Source: Oscillospiraceae bacterium
GTDB lineage: Bacteria; Bacillota; Clostridia; Oscillospirales; Ruminococcaceae
Length of the DNA stretch: 45,439 nucleotides
Direction of reading: 5' to 3'
NCBI GenBank assembly: GCA_017461565.1
Contig: JAFTXQ010000001.1
Location: 1 to 45,439, forward strand
Shown piece after piece: positions 41,607-45,439 of this stretch. The notes under the pieces were generated by a model. The model searched no databases and was not told where the DNA came from. It saw nothing but the letters and a program-made list of their open reading frames with translations. The translations under genes were made by a program, and so were the position numbers. Positions within the stretch are counted from its first letter, which is position 1, and each line of letters opens with the position of its first letter.

Positions 41607-43529
41607 TCAGATGAATGCGAAGTTTGACTTACCGTTCTTCTTTACGGAGTACATTGCGTCATCTGCTCTACCGATAAGGTACTCAACACGGGTGTTGTAG
41701 TCATCCTTGATGAGTGCGATACCGATACTTACGCTGATCCTGAGGTGATCGCCGCTGTCGCAGTCGAAGCCTTCGTCAAGACGTGCTATGATATCCTGTG
41801 CGGCACGTGCAGGATCGTTGATCTCTGCATTGCGTATGCAGGCGATGAATTCGTCTCCGCCGTATCTTCCCGCAAAGCCGTACTCACCTACTATGTTGTT
41901 TACTGTTCTTGCAACGAATTTCAGCACCTGGTCGCCTGTTGCATGGCTGTACTGGTCGTTGAAGTGCTTGAAGTCGTCAACGTCAACGAAAAGGACTGCC
42001 ATTTCGGATTTTCTTGCCTCGGAGAGTGCGATCTCGTTGTCGATCTGGCTCTCGATAGTCTCTCTGTTGTAAAGCTCTGTAAGAGCGTCGAAGCTTGCAC
42101 GTGCTGTGAGCTGCTGCTCGCTCTTCTTTGCACGGTCGATATCGACCATAACGCCCACGATCTTGATGGGGTTGCCATCTTTGTCACGCAGTGTTGCGGT
42201 TCTCATAAGTACCCAGATGAAGTCGCCGTAGATATTCTTCATACGGTACTCGTTGCCCTTGAACTCTTCACCGTTGCCAAGCTTTTCGAGATCGGCCTTA
42301 TATTTTTCGGAGTCATCGCTGTGGAGCTTTGCCTTAAGCAGGAAGCTGTCTGCGAAGTGATCGGAGGGAGCACGATAGCTGAATTTCTTGTTGAAGTTAT
42401 TGGAGAAGAATACCTCATTGGTCTTGAAGTTCCACTCAAAGATGATGTTATCGGACATCTCTACGATGGTCCTGTAACGGTCCTCGCTGACTACGATCTC
42501 GTCTACAAGGTTGTTGAATGCACGGGAGATCTGACCGTATTCGTTGTTGCTGACAGTTGTGATACGTGCCTCGTGGTCACCACGGCGGATCTTGATAAGT
42601 GTCTCTTCGATAGTGGAAAGAGGCTTGGTCACTGCGATAGAAATAGCGATAGCCGCTGCAATGAACACGATAGACAGAATAACAACCACTGTGATGATGC
42701 CTGAGCTTGCGGAACCGGAGATGATACCGGACATATTGGAAGGACAGCTTGCGATGACCACAAGTCCGTTTTCGCCGCCGACACGGGTCATAACAGCAAC
42801 CTTCTTCTCAATGCCTGCGATAGCGCCCTGAGAGTCGCCGTCGAAACTGATAAGCTCAGAGACCTCGCCGTCGCCGAGTGTAGCGATACGGTCAACGATG
42901 TCCTGATTATACTGTTCTACGAGGTTTGTACCTGTATTAGCCTCGCTTATCCAGTTATTGCGTGCGTCAACAACTCTTACCATACCCTTGTTATAGAATG
43001 TGCTGTTGGCAGGGATCTTACAGAGGAATGTGTCGGAGGCGATATTATAGAATACTATGAGGTTTGCGCTGCCGACCTTTGTCTTGATGAACATGAGCTT
43101 GCTGGCGCTGTCGCCTATGTAAAGGACATCGTTCTGATACTCTGAGAAGGTATCGGGGTCTGCGACCTGTGTATTAGGCTTTTTGCCGCAGATCACATTG
43201 CCTTCGTTATCGGTGAGTATAACAGCGTTGATAGCAGGGTTTTCTGCTGCGAGACGTGTGAACATATCACCGACATTATTTTTGTTGCCACTGCCGTTTG
43301 CAACATCCTTGATATCCTGCATACCTGCAAGAGACTGGCTCTGCTTCTGTACGGTGTCAAGATATATCTGGATGGTCTGCGACTGGTTCTTGACAAGATC
43401 TGTCATCTGTCTGTGGAATTCTTCCGTGCCGTTTGATGAAACGAGCATATTGGCGAATACCGCATAAATGACCATCGGGATTATCGCAAAGCATATAGCT
43501 GCGATCATTAACATGGTTTTGATCTTCAT
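41607..43529 (-). CDS. Membrane PAS-GGDEF diguanylate cyclase
   Basis: A 640-residue enzyme predicted to make cyclic di-GMP from two GTP. Order: TM1 (about 5-27), an outer sensor domain of roughly 250 residues (28-276, dCache-like), TM2 (277-299), HAMP (300-352), PAS (about 350-470, NIIFEWNFKTNEVFFSNNF) and GGDEF (475-640). The active site reads RYGGDEF (G557-F561), with metal-binding FVDVDDFKHFND, so it should be active. No RxxD inhibitory site precedes GGDEF. ATG 43529 (MKIKTMLMI) has GGGGAG ten bases upstream; in-frame ATGs further up lack this. The ligand of the sensor is unknown. Confidence 0.93.
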   Translation of the reverse strand: MKIKTMLMIAAICFAIIPMVIYAVFANMLVSSNGTEEFHRQMTDLVKNQSQTIQIYLDTVQKQSQSLAGMQDIKDVANGSGNKNNVGDMFTRLAAENPAINAVILTDNEGNVICGKKPNTQVADPDTFSEYQNDVLYIGDSASKLMFIKTKVGSANLIVFYNIASDTFLCKIPANSTFYNKGMVRVVDARNNWISEANTGTNLVEQYNQDIVDRIATLGDGEVSELISFDGDSQGAIAGIEKKVAVMTRVGGENGLVVIASCPSNMSGIISGSASSGIITVVVILSIVFIAAAIAISIAVTKPLSTIEETLIKIRRGDHEARITTVSNNEYGQISRAFNNLVDEIVVSEDRYRTIVEMSDNIIFEWNFKTNEVFFSNNFNKKFSYRAPSDHFADSFLLKAKLHSDDSEKYKADLEKLGNGEEFKGNEYRMKNIYGDFIWVLMRTATLRDKDGNPIKIVGVMVDIDRAKKSEQQLTARASFDALTELYNRETIESQIDNEIALSEARKSEMAVLFVDVDDFKHFNDQYSHATGDQVLKFVARTVNNIVGEYGFAGRYGGDEFIACIRNAEINDPARAAQDIIARLDEGFDCDSGDHLRISVSIGIALIKDDYNTRVEYLIGRADDAMYSVKKNGKSNFAFI

Positions 43530-43601
43530 TTGATATATACTCCCCATTTCTATCCGCAGGGATGCGGATTGATAATAATACATAATAATAGTATTTATAT
43601 C

Positions 43602-43630
43602 ATTATAGCACATAAAAAAGATAATGTAAA
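43602..43630 (-). promoter_or_regulatory. Promoter of the GGDEF gene
   Basis: Minus-strand TTTACA (43630-43625), 17 bases, TATAAT (43607-43602). Confidence 0.72.
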
Positions 43631-43743
43631 CACATCTTCCATAAATCTCCTGTGTGTTTCAAGAAATTCATTAAAATTCACCAAAAGCCTATTTTTTATT
43701 TTGTTCAGAATATCATGCAAAAATCTTTTTTCCATAATAGCTA

Positions 43744-43772
43744 TTGATTATCCGTTAAAATTGTGCTACAAT
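43744..43772 (+). promoter_or_regulatory. Promoter of the FliM-like repeat gene
   Basis: TTGATT (43744-43749), 17 bases, TACAAT (43767-43772), about 43 bases before the start codon. Confidence 0.65.
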
Positions 43773-43814
43773 ATTGATATATATACTATCTCTATAAGCT
43801 ACGGAGGTAAAATT

Positions 43815-45439
43815 ATGGGCTCCAAAATAGTAAAGTATAATACATATCGTCTGATCGACAGCAATTATTTCGAGCTGCCGCTGCCGTTCCGTTTCGATAT
43901 CCTTAAAAAGGACATTCCCATAGCGTCTTACGAAATAACTGAGGACGAGCAGATCGTCTGCAATATAATCACAAAATATAAGGAGGATATGCTGACCTCT
44001 GTTCGCCGTCCTCTTAGCATTTCGGATATATATTTTCTTTTTTCATGTCGTGTTTTTCAGGATATGACTCCATATACCGCTCACATGCTGAGTTGTATAG
44101 GACTTGAAAAATACAATATCCCTGAGATACTGTACAGGACACACGGAATAATTCCCTATGATAATTACTGGATAAGATTTGACGGTGAGGAGATAAATTA
44201 CGAGCAGGCAAAGGCATCCTTTGACAGTATGATGGAGCCGCCTGTTGTGGCACAGCCGTATCCTGCTGCTGAGGCTGCGGTTTCTCCTAATCTTAATGAG
44301 ATACTCAACCAGCATACAATAGATATCAGCGGACTGGTCTCCGACAATAACGGTACTCCAATAGCACAGAGCGAGGCTGAAAATAAGCTGCGCACGGCTG
44401 TGGCATATTCGCATCCTGAGCAACAGGAGGAAGAAGTAGTCAACAACAAAATGAGCGAGAGCGAGATAGAAGCTCTTCTCATGACGGCAGGAATATCTTC
44501 TCCTGCTCCTGCTGTTGACAGCGGTTCTTCCATGTCGCAGGCTGATATCGAAGCGATGTTTGCTGTCAATTCTACCGCACCCGAGGAGCCTTCGGGCGGT
44601 CAGATGTCGCAGGCAGATATTGAAGCGATGTTTGCAGGAAATGCAGCAACATCTGCTCCTGTTGAGGAAACTCCTGCAGCCGATGACGGCAAGATGTCGC
44701 AGGATGATATAGCAGCGCTGTTTGCAGCAAATGCAGCTGCCGAGCCAGAGCCAGCTCCCGCAGTTGAGGAAGCACCTGCAAGCGGCGGCAAGATGTCTCA
44801 GGACGATATAGCAGCACTGTTCGCAGCAAATGCAGCTGCCGAGCCTGAGCCAGCACCCGCAGTTGAGGAATCGCCTGCAAGCGGCGGCAAGATGTCTCAG
44901 GATGATATAGCAGCGCTGTTTGCAGCAAATGCAGCTGCCGAGCCAGAACCTGCTCCTGCAGTTGAAGAAGCTCCTGCAAGCGGTGGTAAGATGTCTCAGG
45001 ACGATATAGCAGCACTGTTCGCAGCAAATGCAGCTGCCGAGCCAGAGCCAGCTCCCGCAGTTGAGGAAGCACCTGCAAGCGGCGGCAAGATGTCTCAGGA
45101 CGATATAGCAGCGCTGTTCGCAGCAAATGCAGCTGCCGAGCCAGAGCCAGCTCCCGCAGTTGAAGAAGCTCCCGCAGCAAGCGGCGGTAAGATGTCGCAG
45201 GACGACATAGCAGCGCTGTTCGCAGCAAATGCAGCAGCCGAGCCAGAATCTGCTCCCGCAGTTGAAGAAGCTCCCGCAGCAAGTGGCGGCAAGATGTCGC
45301 AGGACGATATAGCAGCGCTGTTTGCAGCAAATGCAGCTGCCGAGCCTGAGCCTGCACCTGCAGTTGAAGAAGCTCCCGCAGCAAGCGGCGGTAAGATGTC
45401 GCAGGATGATATAGCAGCGCTGTTTGCAGCAAATGCAGC
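43815..45439 (+). CDS. Protein with unknown N-terminal domain and tandem FliM-N-like motifs, 3' end outside window
   Basis: The frame is open from ATG 43815 (GGAGG seven bases before) to the right edge, 541 codons without a stop. Residues 1-140 form a soluble domain I do not recognise (RLIDSNYFELPLPFRFDI, RPLSISDIYFLFSCRVFQ, THGIIPYDNYWIRFDGEE). A linker leads to MSESEIEALL near residue 213, then MSQADIEAMF twice, then eight copies of MSQDDIAALFAAN separated by Ala/Glu/Pro spacers and GGK. The short motif resembles the FliM N-terminal peptide (LSQxEIDALL), which binds CheY-P in flagellar motors. There is no signal peptide or membrane helix. Its function is unknown; a scaffold with many binding sites is the simplest reading. 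Confidence 0.85.
   Translation, partial: MGSKIVKYNTYRLIDSNYFELPLPFRFDILKKDIPIASYEITEDEQIVCNIITKYKEDMLTSVRRPLSISDIYFLFSCRVFQDMTPYTAHMLSCIGLEKYNIPEILYRTHGIIPYDNYWIRFDGEEINYEQAKASFDSMMEPPVVAQPYPAAEAAVSPNLNEILNQHTIDISGLVSDNNGTPIAQSEAENKLRTAVAYSHPEQQEEEVVNNKMSESEIEALLMTAGISSPAPAVDSGSSMSQADIEAMFAVNSTAPEEPSGGQMSQADIEAMFAGNAATSAPVEETPAADDGKMSQDDIAALFAANAAAEPEPAPAVEEAPASGGKMSQDDIAALFAANAAAEPEPAPAVEESPASGGKMSQDDIAALFAANAAAEPEPAPAVEEAPASGGKMSQDDIAALFAANAAAEPEPAPAVEEAPASGGKMSQDDIAALFAANAAAEPEPAPAVEEAPAASGGKMSQDDIAALFAANAAAEPESAPAVEEAPAASGGKMSQDDIAALFAANAAAEPEPAPAVEEAPAASGGKMSQDDIAALFAANA
44451..45439 (+). repeat. In-frame tandem repeat array encoding FliM-N-like motifs
   Basis: Repeat-unit ATG codons lie at 44451, 44532, 44604, 44694, 44793, 44892, 44991, 45090, 45192, 45294 and 45396. 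The spacings are 81, 72 and 90, then 99 four times, then 102 three times (33 and 34 codons). The first three are diverged and the last eight almost identical, so the array has expanded recently toward the 3' side and continues past the window. Confidence 0.95.

Noticed and set aside
44572-45432. 286-codon minus-strand frame of Leu/Arg/Gln repeats
   Set aside because: It is the complement of the tandem repeat array; the plus frame has a promoter, ribosome site and a conserved-looking N-terminal domain.
44451-45439. CRISPR array
   Set aside because: The repeats are in frame, almost contiguous, 99-102 bases long and encode protein; there are no unique spacers.

Overview
The window looks like chromosome of a Gram-positive clostridial gut or rumen bacterium of the Ruminococcus type (Oscillospiraceae), close to R. 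albus in flavour. The grounds are sugar phosphorylases for plant-fibre disaccharides (GH94 cellobiose phosphorylase, GH130 mannoside phosphorylase), pyruvate phosphate dikinase, an HPr with both His15 and Ser46, strong AGGAGG ribosome sites, and many 17-bp-spaced sigma-A promoters. No rRNA, tRNA, CRISPR array, insertion sequence or prophage was seen. The genus is an inference from gene content only.

Layout. 1-5.3 kb: 5' part of ppdK, an SSS-family sodium/solute symporter and a GH130 phosphorylase (all minus), then ptsH (plus). 5.4-8.1 kb: a lipoprotein and a LysM-G5-M23 cell-wall hydrolase whose promoter carries WalR-like boxes. 8.2-11.3 kb: a YtrA-type operon (GntR regulator, small protein, ABC ATPase, two membrane subunits, membrane microprotein) with a palindromic operator on its promoter. 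11.3-14.6 kb: a possible small RNA, an MBL-fold hydrolase, dprA, hpf and an RNHCP zinc-ribbon protein. 14.7-17.2 kb: cellobiose phosphorylase, with a cre-like operator inside its promoter. 17.3-21.5 kb (minus): yajC, a DUF4015-like membrane-anchored protein and an RnfD-RnfE-RnfA-like trio. 21.5-24.7 kb: a MecA-like adaptor, rpe and guaB. 25.2-31.5 kb (minus): a close-packed run der - hypothetical - plsY - gpsA - Abi_2/HEPN - TerB_N, i.e. housekeeping genes with two likely defence genes at the 3' end. 31.6-35.2 kb: a YjdF-like membrane protein with a microprotein, then a two-gene unit with SpoIID-like and triple peptidoglycan-binding domains. 35.3-41.3 kb (minus): class A PBP, a NusG-domain-II protein, and an ECF sigma factor with a large membrane-anchored partner. 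41.6-45.4 kb: a PAS-GGDEF diguanylate cyclase and, divergently, a gene running off the window that carries at least eleven copies of a FliM-N-terminus-like motif.

Main themes. Phosphorolytic sugar use and PEP/pyruvate metabolism are represented by GH94, GH130, ppdK and ptsH; envelope building and sensing by M23, PBP1A, the YtrA-type operon, the SpoIID-like unit and the ECF module. The two most unusual items are (i) an Rnf/Nqr-like D-E-A membrane trio that has lost most iron-sulfur cysteines and the flavinylation motif and has no C, G or B partner, and (ii) the long tandem array of FliM-like peptides. Genes such as cellobiose phosphorylase, GH130, guaB, hpf and ppdK use a narrow set of C-ending codons, consistent with high expression.
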